A stretch of 34,781 nucleotides of DNA from JAVKFF01 sp040226215 (lineage in GTDB: Bacteria; Pseudomonadota; Alphaproteobacteria; DSM-16000; Inquilinaceae). The stretch lies in NCBI GenBank assembly GCA_040226215.1, contig JAVKFF010000111.1, positions 1 through 34,781 of the forward strand, written 5' to 3'. The notes beneath the pieces were generated by a model. That model made no database searches, was not told where the DNA came from, and saw nothing but the letters and a program-made list of their open reading frames with translations. A program made the translations under genes and the position numbers. Positions 6,184 to 14,428 of the stretch are shown in pieces. Every line of letters starts with the position of its first letter. Position 1 is the first letter of the stretch.

Positions 6184-7743
6184 CTAACCGCGACGGTAGA
6201 GAAGGGCGGCCGATATTGCAGCGAAAAGAAGCGCCATGACCGCCAGCGGCAGGTCGTGCCAGCGCGCGTAGGGCGTCGCCTCCAGCGCCGCCGGCAGGTC
6301 GGCGTCGATGATGCCGCGCACCCCGAGGTCCAACCGGGACAGGGTGCGGCCATAGGGGTCGACGACGCCCGAGATGCCGGTGCCGGCGACGCGGACCAGC
6401 GGCAGCCCCTCCTCCACCGCGCGGGCGACGGCGGTGGCGAAATGCTGGTGCGGTCCCCAGGACCGGCCGAACCAGCCGTCATTGGTGATGTTCAGCAGCC
6501 AGCCCGGCCGTTCGCTCCCGGTCACCGCGCCGGGGAAGATCGCCTCGTAGCAGATGAAGGGGGCGACCGGCGGCAGGCCCGGCAGCGCCAGGGTCGCCGG
6601 TCCCGGCCCGAAGGAGTAGTCGTCGCTGCGCCCGGCGATCGACTGCAGCGGCAACCAGCGGCCGAGCGGCATGTACTCGCCGAACGGCACCAGATGGTGC
6701 TTGTCGTAGACGCCCTGGACGGCGCCCGCCCCGTCGATGGCGACCAGGGAGTTGTAGTAGCGGCGCTCGCCCGCCGTCGTCTCCTCGGTGCGCGGCGCGC
6801 CGGTGATCAGCAGGCCGCCGTCGGGCGCCAGCCGTGCCAAGGCCTGGCGCGTGGCCGGGCTTGTGGTCACCATATAGGGGATCGCCGTCTCCGGCCAGAT
6901 CACCACGGTGGGCGGCGCGCCCTCGGGCGCCTGCCGGGTCAGGTCCGAGAGGGTCTCGAAATGCTCGTCCCACAGCTCGCGGACCCATTTCAGCTCCTGC
7001 GGGATGTTCGGCTGGACGAGGCGCAGGCGCACCTCGGGCACTGTCGCCGCCGCGCCGTCGGGCAGCCGCGCCCAGCCCCAGGCGGCGCCGGCACCGGTCA
7101 GCGCCACGAGCAGGACGGCGATGCCCCAGCCGGCGCGTCCGCGATGCGGACCGGCCAGCATCGCCGGGACCAGCCCCAGCGCCAGGGTGACGAGCGAGAG
7201 GCCGTAGATGCCGACGAGCGCCGCCGTCTGCAGCACCGGCAGCCAGGGCACCCAGGCATAGCCCGGCAGGTTCCAGGGAAAGCCGGTGAACAGGAAGCCG
7301 CGAACATATTCCCCGGCCAGCAGCAGCACGGCCAGCAGCAGGACCTTGCCCGGTCCGCGCCCCGGCAGCGACCACCAGAGCGCGACGGCGAGACCGGCGA
7401 GCAGCGCCAGCAGGGCCGGCAGGCCGACCACGCCGAAGGGGACCATCCAGTAGAAGGCGGGGTCGACCGTCATCGACACCGCCACCCAGTAGAGGCCGAT
7501 CAGGTGGAAGCCGAAGGCATGCGCCCAGCCGAGGAGGAAGGCACCGCGGCGCGTCGCGACGCCCTCGGCGAGCCAGACCAGGGCCGGCAGGGAGATCAGG
7601 TAGACCGGGACCAGGCCGATCGGCGGCATGGCGAGTGCCGCCAGCATGCCGGCAAGCGCCGAGAGCAGGCAGCGCGGCAGTGGCCGTCTTCCGGCCAGCC
7701 AGCCGGGCAGGCCGGTGGCGGGGGTCGGTGCGGTCCGGGTCAC
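6184..7743 (-). CDS. lnt: Apolipoprotein N-acyltransferase
   Basis: Lnt adds the third acyl chain to the N-terminal cysteine of lipoproteins in the inner membrane. The 519-residue protein has a hydrophobic N-terminal half with several membrane segments, then a periplasmic nitrilase-type domain. The catalytic triad can be placed in WPETAIPY (Glu, about 284), YDKHHLVPFGEYMP (Lys, about 349) and FICYEAIFPG (Cys, about 397), followed by NITNDGWFGRSWGPHQH and a C-terminal membrane anchor. The start is a GTG at 7743, 11 bp after the corC-like stop, without a clear ribosome-binding site, so translational coupling is likely. Length and motif spacing are normal. Confidence 0.96.
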   Translation of the reverse strand: MTRTAPTPATGLPGWLAGRRPLPRCLLSALAGMLAALAMPPIGLVPVYLISLPALVWLAEGVATRRGAFLLGWAHAFGFHLIGLYWVAVSMTVDPAFYWMVPFGVVGLPALLALLAGLAVALWWSLPGRGPGKVLLLAVLLLAGEYVRGFLFTGFPWNLPGYAWVPWLPVLQTAALVGIYGLSLVTLALGLVPAMLAGPHRGRAGWGIAVLLVALTGAGAAWGWARLPDGAAATVPEVRLRLVQPNIPQELKWVRELWDEHFETLSDLTRQAPEGAPPTVVIWPETAIPYMVTTSPATRQALARLAPDGGLLITGAPRTEETTAGERRYYNSLVAIDGAGAVQGVYDKHHLVPFGEYMPLGRWLPLQSIAGRSDDYSFGPGPATLALPGLPPVAPFICYEAIFPGAVTGSERPGWLLNITNDGWFGRSWGPHQHFATAVARAVEEGLPLVRVAGTGISGVVDPYGRTLSRLDLGVRGIIDADLPAALEATPYARWHDLPLAVMALLFAAISAALLYRRG

Positions 7744-7754
7744 CGGGGAAACCG

Positions 7755-8678
7755 TCAGGCGTCCCGCTCGGACTCGGCCCCGGTCGCCTCCCGCGGCACC
7801 CGGCGGATGCGCAGGCGGCGGACCCGGCGCGGATCGCCCTCGACCACCTCGAACTCGAAGCCGGCTGGGTGATGCAGCAGCTCGCCCCGCGCCGGCACGC
7901 GGCCGGCCAGCGCGAAGACCAGGCCGCCCAGCGTGTCGATGTCCTCGCGCTCCTCCTCGCCCAGGAAGCGGCCGACCTTCTCCTCGAAGTCGTCGATGTC
8001 GTAGCGGGCGTCGGCGATCATCGTGCCGTCGGGGCGCTCGACCAGCTGCGGCTCGGGGTCGGTGTCGTGCTCGTCCTCGATCTCGCCGACGATCTGCTCG
8101 ACCACGTCCTCGATGGTGACGAGACCGTCGATGCCGCCGAACTCGTCGACCACCAGCGCCATGTGCTGGCGGTTTTCACGCATCTCCAGGAGCAGGTCGA
8201 GCACCGGCATGGACGGGGCGATGATCGGCACCTCGCGGAGCACGTCCTCGAGCTTGAAGTGCTGGCGCGCTGCCAGCCTTGCCAGCACGTCCTTGATGTG
8301 CACGAAGCCGGCCGGATCGTCGAGCGTCTCGCGGAACACCGGAATGCGGCTGTGCGGCCGCTTGGCGATCATGGCGAGGAACTCCTCCTCCGGCGTGTCG
8401 AGGTCGCAGCACACGATATCGGCGCGCGGCACCATGACGTCGTAGACCGTCACCTCGCGCAGGCGCACGATGTTGGTCAGCAGCAACCGTTCGTGATCGG
8501 TGGCATCCACGTCGGTGTCGCCTTCCTCGATCAGGTCCTCGATGGTCTCGCGCCAGCCGTTCTCGGCACGGCCGCCGAGGATCTGGCGAAGCCAGTTTCT
8601 GAGCGGGCCGTTCGTTGGCCCGGAAAGGTCCGCCCCGCCGTTGCGGGGCCTGCTACTCGAAGAAGTGTCGCTTGGCAT
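7755..8678 (-). CDS. corC: CorC/HlyC-family protein with CBS pair
   Basis: A cytosolic CBS-domain protein (CorC/YbeX family), implicated in Mg2+/Co2+ homeostasis and, by its constant neighbours, in ribosome physiology. Using the ATG at 8678 (307 aa), the order is a Ser/Gly-rich N-terminus, VRLREVTVYDVMVPRADI starting the first CBS (about 70-135), the second CBS with RQHMALVVDEFGGIDGLVTI (about 165-200), and a CorC_HlyC/transporter-associated C-terminal domain (DTLGGLVFALAGRVPARGE). The frame stays open upstream into ybeY; an ATG at 8768 would overlap ybeY by 23 bp, and neither start has a good ribosome-binding site. No DUF21 membrane domain is present, so it is the soluble YbeX type. Confidence 0.9.
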   Translation of the reverse strand: MPSDTSSSSRPRNGGADLSGPTNGPLRNWLRQILGGRAENGWRETIEDLIEEGDTDVDATDHERLLLTNIVRLREVTVYDVMVPRADIVCCDLDTPEEEFLAMIAKRPHSRIPVFRETLDDPAGFVHIKDVLARLAARQHFKLEDVLREVPIIAPSMPVLDLLLEMRENRQHMALVVDEFGGIDGLVTIEDVVEQIVGEIEDEHDTDPEPQLVERPDGTMIADARYDIDDFEEKVGRFLGEEEREDIDTLGGLVFALAGRVPARGELLHHPAGFEFEVVEGDPRRVRRLRIRRVPREATGAESERDA

Positions 8679-8745
8679 CCATGATCGTGGTCGGCTGCCG
8701 GTCAGGGATCGTCCGGGTTGCGGCGGGGCAGGGTCGTTCGGTCTG

Positions 8746-9291
8746 TCACGCCCGTCGCTCCGCGGCATCGACACCGGCATCGTGCGCGATGTCCTGATCG
8801 GCATAGGGATCGGCGATTCCAAGTCCGGCGAGGATCTCGGTCTCGAGCGCCTCCATCCGTTCGGCATCGCCATCGGTTATGTGGTCAAATCCGAGCAAGT
8901 GCAACACGCCATGCACGATCAAATGGGTTGCATGGTCCGCAAGGCTCTTCGACTGCTCCTCGGCCTCCCGGGCGACGGTCTCGTAGGCCAGCACCAGGTC
9001 GCCGAGTTGCAGCGGCAGCGCGCAGGCGCCGGCCTGCTCGCCTTCCAGCGCGGCGAAGGACAGCACGTTCGTCGGCTTGTCCTGGCCGCGCCAGGTGTTG
9101 TTCAGGGTGCGCATCTCGGCGTCGCCGGTGAAGACGATGCCGAGTTCCACCGGATCGGCCGGACCGCCGCCACCCGCCAGCGCCCGGCGCACCGTCCGTT
9201 CCGCGCCCTCGACGATCGCCGCCGGCCAGCGCGCATCGGCCACCTCGACGCCGAGGTCGAGGACACCGGAGCTTTCGGCGGCGGCGCTCAT
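8746..9291 (-). CDS. ybeY: Endoribonuclease YbeY (rRNA maturation)
   Basis: YbeY is a zinc-dependent RNase-fold protein needed for 16S rRNA 3'-end maturation and 70S quality control. The 181-residue sequence has NNTWRGQDKPTNVLSF (about 64-79) and the zinc motif HGVLHLLGFDH with ligands H127, H131 and H137 (H-x3-H-x5-H). The C-terminal ~30 residues are acidic and not conserved. Its ATG overlaps the phoH stop in ATGA, implying coupled translation. The ybeY/phoH/corC/lnt group is conserved widely in proteobacteria. Confidence 0.96.
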   Translation of the reverse strand: MSAAAESSGVLDLGVEVADARWPAAIVEGAERTVRRALAGGGGPADPVELGIVFTGDAEMRTLNNTWRGQDKPTNVLSFAALEGEQAGACALPLQLGDLVLAYETVAREAEEQSKSLADHATHLIVHGVLHLLGFDHITDGDAERMEALETEILAGLGIADPYADQDIAHDAGVDAAERRA

Positions 9292-10289
9292 CGCTTGAGG
9301 TCCAGCTCCCCCTGATTCTCCGCCGCGTCGTAGGCGCGCACGATACGCGTGACCAGCGGGTGGCGGACCACGTCGCGATCGGTGAAGCGGACGATGGCGA
9401 TGCCGGTGACGTCGCGCAGGATGTCGAGCGCCTCGCCGAGGCCCGATGGCACGCCGCGCGGCAAATCGACCTGGCTCATGTCACCGGTGATCGCCATGTG
9501 GGCGTTCTCGCCCAGGCGGGTGAGGAACATCTTCATCTGCACCGGCGAGGTGTTCTGCGCCTCGTCGAGGATGATGGCGGCGTTGGCGAGCGTGCGGCCG
9601 CGCATGAAGGCGAGCGGCGCCACCTCGATCGTGCCGGTCTCCAGATTGCGTGCCACCTGATCGCCGGGCAGCATGTCGTAGAGCGCGTCGTAGAGCGGGC
9701 GCAGATAGGGGTCGACCTTCTCCTTCAGGTCGCCGGGCAGGAAACCCAGCCTTTCGCCCGCCTCCACGGCGGGGCGGGACAGGATGATGCGGTCGACCTT
9801 GCCGGCGAGAAGCAGGCTCACCGCGTGGGCGACCGCGAGATAGGTCTTGCCGGTGCCCGCCGGGCCGAGGCCGAAGACGAGTTCGCTCTCCGCCAGCGCC
9901 TGGATGTAGGCCGCCTGCGTCGGAGTGCGCGGATTGATCCGCCGGCGCTTGGTGCTGATGGCCGATTCGGCGCCCGACAGCTGCTGCTTGACGGATTTGT
10001 CGGAGGCCCCCTCGCCGGCGCCCTGGGCGAAGCGCACGGCCGCGTCGAGTTCGGCCGGACCGACGTCCTGGCCGCGCTCCAGCCGGTCGTAGAGCGCGTT
10101 CAGCACGGTCTCGGCCTGCTGCGTCGCGTCCGCCGGGCCGGTGATGGTGATCTGGTTCCCGCGCGAGGCGAGCGAGACGCCGAGCTGATGCTCCAGGCGC
10201 ACGAGATAGGTGTCGTGCTCGCCGTAGAGCAGCGGCACGAGCGAGTTGTCGTCGAACTGGATATCAACGCGCCTGGCGGCCGCCGTCAC
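9288..10289 (-). CDS. ybeZ: PhoH-like ATPase (YbeZ)
   Basis: A PhoH-family P-loop ATPase that partners YbeY in rRNA processing. The 333-residue protein has an N-terminal KH-like region (VRLEHQLGVSLASRGNQITITG, about 30-51), a linker with STKRRRINPRTPTQAAYI, Walker A GPAGTGKT at 142-149 and Walker B ILDEAQNTSP near 235, then GDMSQVDLP. The start is a GTG at 10289 that overlaps the miaB stop in GTGA. The gene stop in turn overlaps the ybeY start, so miaB-phoH-ybeY form a tightly coupled unit. Confidence 0.95.
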   Translation of the reverse strand: MTAAARRVDIQFDDNSLVPLLYGEHDTYLVRLEHQLGVSLASRGNQITITGPADATQQAETVLNALYDRLERGQDVGPAELDAAVRFAQGAGEGASDKSVKQQLSGAESAISTKRRRINPRTPTQAAYIQALAESELVFGLGPAGTGKTYLAVAHAVSLLLAGKVDRIILSRPAVEAGERLGFLPGDLKEKVDPYLRPLYDALYDMLPGDQVARNLETGTIEVAPLAFMRGRTLANAAIILDEAQNTSPVQMKMFLTRLGENAHMAITGDMSQVDLPRGVPSGLGEALDILRDVTGIAIVRFTDRDVVRHPLVTRIVRAYDAAENQGELDLKR

Positions 10290-11710
10290 GCGGTGGCTCC
10301 CGCGGGGATGCCGAGAGGGCTCTCTATCGAGCGGTCGCTGCCCGTCACAATGGTCCCGGAAACGCTGTTGTCGTAGGCCGCGTCGATATGGACATTCACG
10401 ATCCTACCATCAAGCCGCGGATCGGCGGAAAGGAAAACCGACTGCATGTAGGGCGTGCGGCCCTGGCGCTGGCCCGGCCGCCTGCCTGGCCGCTCGACCA
10501 GCACTTCCTGCACGCTGCCGACCGTGGCCTGGTTGAAGGCGCGCTGCTGGGCGCCCAGCAATTGCTGCAGGGCGGCCAGCCGTTCCGCCTTCACCGGCTC
10601 CGGCACCTGGTCGCCCTGGCCCGCGGCCGGCGTGCCGGGACGGGCCGAGTACTTGAAGGAATAGGCCTGGGCATAGCCCACCTCGCCGATCAGGCGGAGC
10701 GTGTCGGCGAAGTCGCGGTCGCTCTCCCCCGGAAAGCCGACGATGAAGTCGCCCGACAGCGCCAGGTCGGGCCGGGCGGCGCGCAGCCGGTCGACCAGGC
10801 GGCGGTAGTCGTCGGCCGTGTGCTTGCGGTTCATCGCCGCCAGGACGCGGTCGGCGCCTGCCTGAACGGGCAGGTGCAGATAGGGCATCAGCGCGGCGAC
10901 CTCGCCATGGGCGGCGATCAGGTCGTCGTCCATGTCGCGCGGGTGGCTGGTGGTGTAGCGGATGCGTGCCAGGCCATCGATCTCCGCCAGCGCCCGGATC
11001 AGCCGGCCGAGGCCCCAGTCGCGGCCGTCCGGCCCGGGCCCGTGGAAGGCGTTGACGTTCTGGCCGAGCAGCGTGATCTCCACCGTGCCGGCGGCGACCA
11101 GACGGCGTGCCTCGGCCAGGATGCCGGCGACGTCGCGCGAATACTCCGCCCCGCGGGTATAGGGCACGACGCAGAAGGTGCAGAACTTGTCGCAGCCCTC
11201 CTGCACCGACAGGAAGGCCGAGGGGCCCGCGGCGGCGCGTTCCTCGGGCAGGTGGTCGAACTTCTCCTCGACCGGGAAGTCGGTGTTGACCAGTCGCTCG
11301 CCCGCCGCGCGGGTCGCCCGGGCCACCATCTCGGGCAGCTGGTGGTAGGTCTGCGGTCCGAAGACCAGGTCGACCGCCGGGGCCCGGCGCAGGATCTCCT
11401 CGCCCTCCGCCTGGGCGACGCAGCCGGCCACGGCGACGATCATGCGCCGCCCGTCGGCGGCCATCGCCTCTTTCGCCGGACGCAGGCGGCCGATCTCGGA
11501 GAACACCTTCTCCGTCGCCTTCTCGCGGATATGGCAGGTGTTGAGGATCACCATGTCGGCATCCGCCGCGTCAGCGGTCGGCCGGTAGCCGAGCGGCGCC
11601 AGCACATCCGCCATGCGGGCGCTGTCATAGACGTTCATCTGACAACCCCAGGTCTTGATGAACAGCTTCTTGGTCGCGTCCGACATCACCGTCGACCTGC
11701 CCTTCGCCAT
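10286..11710 (-). CDS. miaB: tRNA-2-methylthio-N6-dimethylallyladenosine synthase
   Basis: MiaB is a radical-SAM methylthiotransferase that converts i6A37 to ms2i6A37 in tRNAs reading UNN codons. The order is the UPF0004 domain with the auxiliary cluster cysteines C23, C59 (NTCHIRE) and C97 (AGCVAQ), the radical-SAM cluster CDKFCTFC (C173, C177, C180), then a C-terminal TRAM domain (about 395-460, VLVERPGRRPGQRQGRTPYMQ). The ATG at 11710 gives 474 residues; a second ATG at 11686 (MSDATKKLFIKTWGC) matches typical family starts and has purine-rich GAAGGGCAGG upstream, so it is a good alternative. The stop is shared with the phoH GTG start. Confidence 0.96.
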   Translation of the reverse strand: MAKGRSTVMSDATKKLFIKTWGCQMNVYDSARMADVLAPLGYRPTADAADADMVILNTCHIREKATEKVFSEIGRLRPAKEAMAADGRRMIVAVAGCVAQAEGEEILRRAPAVDLVFGPQTYHQLPEMVARATRAAGERLVNTDFPVEEKFDHLPEERAAAGPSAFLSVQEGCDKFCTFCVVPYTRGAEYSRDVAGILAEARRLVAAGTVEITLLGQNVNAFHGPGPDGRDWGLGRLIRALAEIDGLARIRYTTSHPRDMDDDLIAAHGEVAALMPYLHLPVQAGADRVLAAMNRKHTADDYRRLVDRLRAARPDLALSGDFIVGFPGESDRDFADTLRLIGEVGYAQAYSFKYSARPGTPAAGQGDQVPEPVKAERLAALQQLLGAQQRAFNQATVGSVQEVLVERPGRRPGQRQGRTPYMQSVFLSADPRLDGRIVNVHIDAAYDNSVSGTIVTGSDRSIESPLGIPAGATA

Positions 11711-11782
11711 GCGGTTGCGTTCGATGCCTGCGCCATAGATCGCATCCCGGTCACGAGATCAACAGCGAATCGAGCGCGGCGC

Positions 11783-12613
11783 TCACGCCGTCCGGCGGCG
11801 GCCGAGCAGCCGGCGCCGGACGCGCGGCAGCTTGAGCGGCCGGCCGTTATTGGCCGCCTCGACGCCCGCCGCCACCGTCTGCCAGGCCGCCTGTGCCAGG
11901 GCCTTGCGCGAGGTGAATTCCTTGATGGTCAGCGGCGGGTGCGCCTGCACGACAACGCGCAGTCGGCCGAGACCCGCCAGTTCGTAGACGTGCCCGGCCA
12001 GCGGCATGTCGCCATACCAGGCGTAATAGGGCCGGAGCCAGCGGCCGAGCGGGATGCCGTCGAGATGGGTGACCGACAGGGAGATCGGCTGGATGGTGAT
12101 CGGCTCGCCGTCGACCTCAAGATTGGCCACCGCGAACAGCGCGCTCTTGAAGGGCAGCAGGCGGTTGCCGTCGCCCGACGTGCCCTCGGGGAACAGGATC
12201 AGGTTGTCGCCCGCCTCCAGGCGCCCCAGCAGGCTGTCGCGCTGATCGGCGGTCGAGCCCTGCTTGCGGTTGATGAAGACGGTCTTCTGCAGGCGCGCTA
12301 GCCAGCCGAAGGCGGGCCAGGTGTCGACCTCGCTCTTGGCCACGAAACTGCCGTCGAGCACGCCGCCGAGTACCGGAATGTCGAGATAGCTCATGTGATT
12401 GCACACATAGAGCGTCGGCTTCCGGCGCGACAGCCTGCCGCGCACCTGTACCTGCAGGCCGAGGATGCGGCAGGTCACCCGGTGGAAGCGTTTGGGCAGC
12501 GCCAGCCAGTGCTTGCGGTTGAGCTTGAGCAGGACCCATTGCGCCGGCGCGATCGCCGCCGCCCAGAGCACGAAAAGGATGAGCCGCCGGATGGCCCGGA
12601 GCGGTGAATGCAT
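11783..12613 (-). CDS. olsA: Lysophospholipid/lyso-ornithine-lipid acyltransferase (PlsC/OlsA-like)
   Basis: A PlsC-family O-acyltransferase of 276 residues. It has an N-terminal membrane segment (about 9-30), the H-x4-D catalytic motif NHMSYLD (H73, D78), the FVAKSEV block (about 90-96) and FPEGTSGDG (141-149) that binds the acceptor. By family alone it could be a 1-acylglycerol-3-phosphate acyltransferase. The adjacent OlsB-like gene 35 bp upstream on the same strand makes OlsA, which adds the second acyl chain to lyso-ornithine lipid, the better guess. The pair upstream of miaB is a recurring alphaproteobacterial arrangement. The acyltransferase call is firm; the substrate is inferred. Confidence 0.82.
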   Translation of the reverse strand: MHSPLRAIRRLILFVLWAAAIAPAQWVLLKLNRKHWLALPKRFHRVTCRILGLQVQVRGRLSRRKPTLYVCNHMSYLDIPVLGGVLDGSFVAKSEVDTWPAFGWLARLQKTVFINRKQGSTADQRDSLLGRLEAGDNLILFPEGTSGDGNRLLPFKSALFAVANLEVDGEPITIQPISLSVTHLDGIPLGRWLRPYYAWYGDMPLAGHVYELAGLGRLRVVVQAHPPLTIKEFTSRKALAQAAWQTVAAGVEAANNGRPLKLPRVRRRLLGRRRTA

Positions 12614-12648
12614 TGCTTGACAGGATCCCTGATGGCGCGGCCGCGCGC

Positions 12649-13503
12649 CTATCGCTGGTGGTCGGAATGCACCAGATAGGGCCGGCCGAGGCGCTGGTCA
12701 CCCTCCCGCTTCTCGTAGTGGCGGTAGTACTTCTCGGTCACCAGGTCGGTCTTGACGACGACGCAGACATCGGTGGTGTTGAACTGATGGTCGACCACCG
12801 CGCCGTCGCCGACGAAGCCGCCGAGGCGCAGATAGCCCTTCACCAGGGGCGGCAGCGCGGCCAGCCCCTCGCGCGGCGTGAAGCTGTCGGGGTCGAGCAG
12901 GTTCATCGCCGTATAGCGCTCCGGCAGCGCCACCGGGCGCAGCGCCGGCGGCGCCAGGTGATAGTGGTAGAGATAGCTGAGCGGCAGGGCGAGCTGCTCT
13001 GGCTTCGTGCCCGACAGGCTGGCGCAGCCGAACATCAACTCGATGTCGTGGCTGAACACATAGGCCGCGATGCCGCGCCACAGGAGCTGCATGGTCTGGC
13101 CGGTGCGGTAGCCGTCGGCGACGCAGGAGCGGCCGAGTTCGAGCAGTTCGCCCCGGAAGCTGAGGATGCGGGAGATGTCGTATTCGTCGGTGGTGTAGAA
13201 ATGGCCGACCGCCGCCGCCGCCTCGCGGCGGATCAGGCGGTAGGTGCCGATCACCGCATCCTCGCCGCTGCCGATCTTGTGGTCGAGCACCAGGAGATGG
13301 TCGGCATGCGCGTCGTAGCTGTCGACGTCGCGCTGCGCGGCGGCCATCTCGGGTGTCGGTTTGGCCTGGCGCTCGCGATAGAACACGTCGTAGCGCAAGG
13401 CCAGCGCCGCGTCGATCTCCTCGGGGGTGTCGGCGAGACGGACCTCAAGGCTCCCGGCCCTGACGCTCCAGCCCTCGTCACCCATCGAAAACATTTCGGC
13501 CAT
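12649..13503 (-). CDS. olsB: OlsB-like N-acyltransferase (ornithine lipid synthesis, GNAT fold)
   Basis: A 284-residue protein starting at the ATG at 13503 (MAEMFSMGDEG). The core LEVRLADTPEEIDAALALRYDVFY, then DHLLVLD, VIGTYRLIRR, FRGELLELGRSCVADGYRTG and LMFGCASLSG is characteristic of the hemolysin-like GNAT family that includes OlsB. OlsB transfers a 3-hydroxyacyl chain from acyl-ACP to ornithine. The C-terminal half contains the family's conserved LPPLVKGYLRLGGFVGDGAVVD block. The neighbour olsA-like gene completes the two-step pathway. Other members of this family act on amines not yet defined, so the substrate is an inference from the pair. Confidence 0.8.
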   Translation of the reverse strand: MAEMFSMGDEGWSVRAGSLEVRLADTPEEIDAALALRYDVFYRERQAKPTPEMAAAQRDVDSYDAHADHLLVLDHKIGSGEDAVIGTYRLIRREAAAAVGHFYTTDEYDISRILSFRGELLELGRSCVADGYRTGQTMQLLWRGIAAYVFSHDIELMFGCASLSGTKPEQLALPLSYLYHYHLAPPALRPVALPERYTAMNLLDPDSFTPREGLAALPPLVKGYLRLGGFVGDGAVVDHQFNTTDVCVVVKTDLVTEKYYRHYEKREGDQRLGRPYLVHSDHQR

Positions 13504-13826
13504 GGCGATCGACCCTCGCGATGAAGTGGCTATGCGCGCCGGCAGGGCGCCGCATCCGCGCGCCCCGGCGTGCCGCGAACCCACGGTCGCCCGCGGGGAG
13601 GCGGGACGGAATCGGCACCACATCCCCTAACGAGGGATAGTATGCCAGATGTCACGGGACCTGACCACAGGTGCGAAACCATGGCACGGTCCCGCAATCG
13701 CCGGGACAGGAGCGCGGGAGCACGCAGGCGCGGCGGTCCGGCCCGGCGACGTCGTGGCGCCGACGTAATGGCGCCGACGGTCGGCCGCGCCAGGACCGGA
13801 GACCAGGGCGGGCGGACGGCGCGGCG
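13504..13826. other. Intergenic region upstream of olsB
   Basis: About 320 bp without a credible gene; open frames here are Arg/Gly/Ala-rich compositional artefacts. Visible structure: ATCCC-N7-GGGAT inverted repeat (13622-13638); the 9-mer CATACTATC on the minus strand (13644-13636), shared with the Xre operator at 6107; and TGGCGCCGACG repeated directly at 13755-13765 and 13769-13779. The olsB promoter should lie here, but no convincing -35/-10 pair was found. Confidence 0.55.
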
Positions 13827-13844
13827 GCCGGCCGCGCGGCCGGC
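13827..13844. terminator. Perfect GC palindrome directly after mucR
   Basis: An 18-bp perfectly self-complementary GC sequence lies 3 bp past the mucR stop. In RNA it would form a strong hairpin, but there is no U tract, so it is at best a weak or Rho-assisted terminator. Confidence 0.4.
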
Positions 13845-13847
13845 GGC

Positions 13848-14258
13848 TCAGCTCTTGCGGCCGCGGGTTCCCAGGCCGATCTCCTTGGCCAGCTTGCTGC
13901 GCTGCTTGGCGTAGTTCGGCGCCACCATCGGGTAGTCGGACGGCAGGCCCCAGCGCTCCCGATACTCGTCCGGCGTCATGCCGTAGGCGGTGGCGAGATG
14001 CCGCTTGAGCATCTTCATCTTCTTGCCGTCCTCGAGGCAGATCAGATAGTCGGGCGTGATCGACTTCTTGATCGGCACGGCCGGCTGCGGCCGTTCCTCG
14101 ACCACCTCCGTCTCCTCGCCCACGGACGATAGCGTCCGGAAGACCTGCTCGATGAACTGGGGGACATCCGACATCGCCACCGTATTGTGGCTGACATGGG
14201 CTGATACGATCTGGCCGGTCAGTGCCAGGAGATCTTTTTTCTGATTCTCTTCACTCAT
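13848..14258 (-). CDS. mucR: MucR/Ros-family transcriptional regulator
   Basis: An alphaproteobacterial regulator related to MucR, Ros and RosR, which control exopolysaccharide, motility and cell-cycle genes through AT-rich targets. The 136-residue protein starts at the ATG at 14258, where GGAG lies 9 nt upstream; an upstream ATG at 14285 lacks a comparable site. The C-terminal domain ITPDYLICLEDGKKMKML, RHLATAYGMTPDEYRERWGL and YPMVAPNYAKQRSKLA is the family signature. The zinc-finger-like core has Cys, then Asp in place of the second Cys, and a His, but Ala-Tyr where Ros has a second His. It is preceded by a good sigma70-type promoter. Family certain, targets unknown. Confidence 0.95.
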   Translation of the reverse strand: MSEENQKKDLLALTGQIVSAHVSHNTVAMSDVPQFIEQVFRTLSSVGEETEVVEERPQPAVPIKKSITPDYLICLEDGKKMKMLKRHLATAYGMTPDEYRERWGLPSDYPMVAPNYAKQRSKLAKEIGLGTRGRKS

Positions 14259-14287
14259 TGTCCAACGCTCCGCTTGCGATGGCATCT

Positions 14288-14316
14288 TGTATAGTTACGA
14301 GTCTATTTGATTTCAA
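14288..14316 (-). promoter_or_regulatory. Promoter of mucR
   Basis: The minus strand reads TTGAAA (14316-14311), exactly 17 bp, then TATACA (14293-14288), the best promoter match in the window, within an AT-rich gap. The predicted start near 14281 gives a ~23-nt leader to the mucR ATG at 14258, with GGAG at the expected distance. Confidence 0.62.
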
Positions 14317-14325
14317 CTGATCAGT
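14316..14325. promoter_or_regulatory. Palindrome beside the mucR -35 element
   Basis: ACTGATCAGT is a perfect 10-bp palindrome abutting the upstream edge of the mucR -35 box, in an AT-rich stretch that MucR-type proteins favour. It may be an operator; the size is small enough for chance. Confidence 0.25.
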
Positions 14326-14428
14326 CCACGATTATCAAAAAATGAGAACTTTGGCAGAAATGAAATCGGAATGCGTTTTGGGCAAGTCTGGCAAAAGCAT
14401 GGCGGAGGCTTAATAAATAGCTGACAGA

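Noticed and set aside
13504..14000. Arg-rich small protein on the plus strand between olsB and mucR
   Set aside because: Composition (Arg/Gly/Ala runs) reflects GC-rich non-coding DNA; it overlaps mucR antisense and has no ribosome-binding site.
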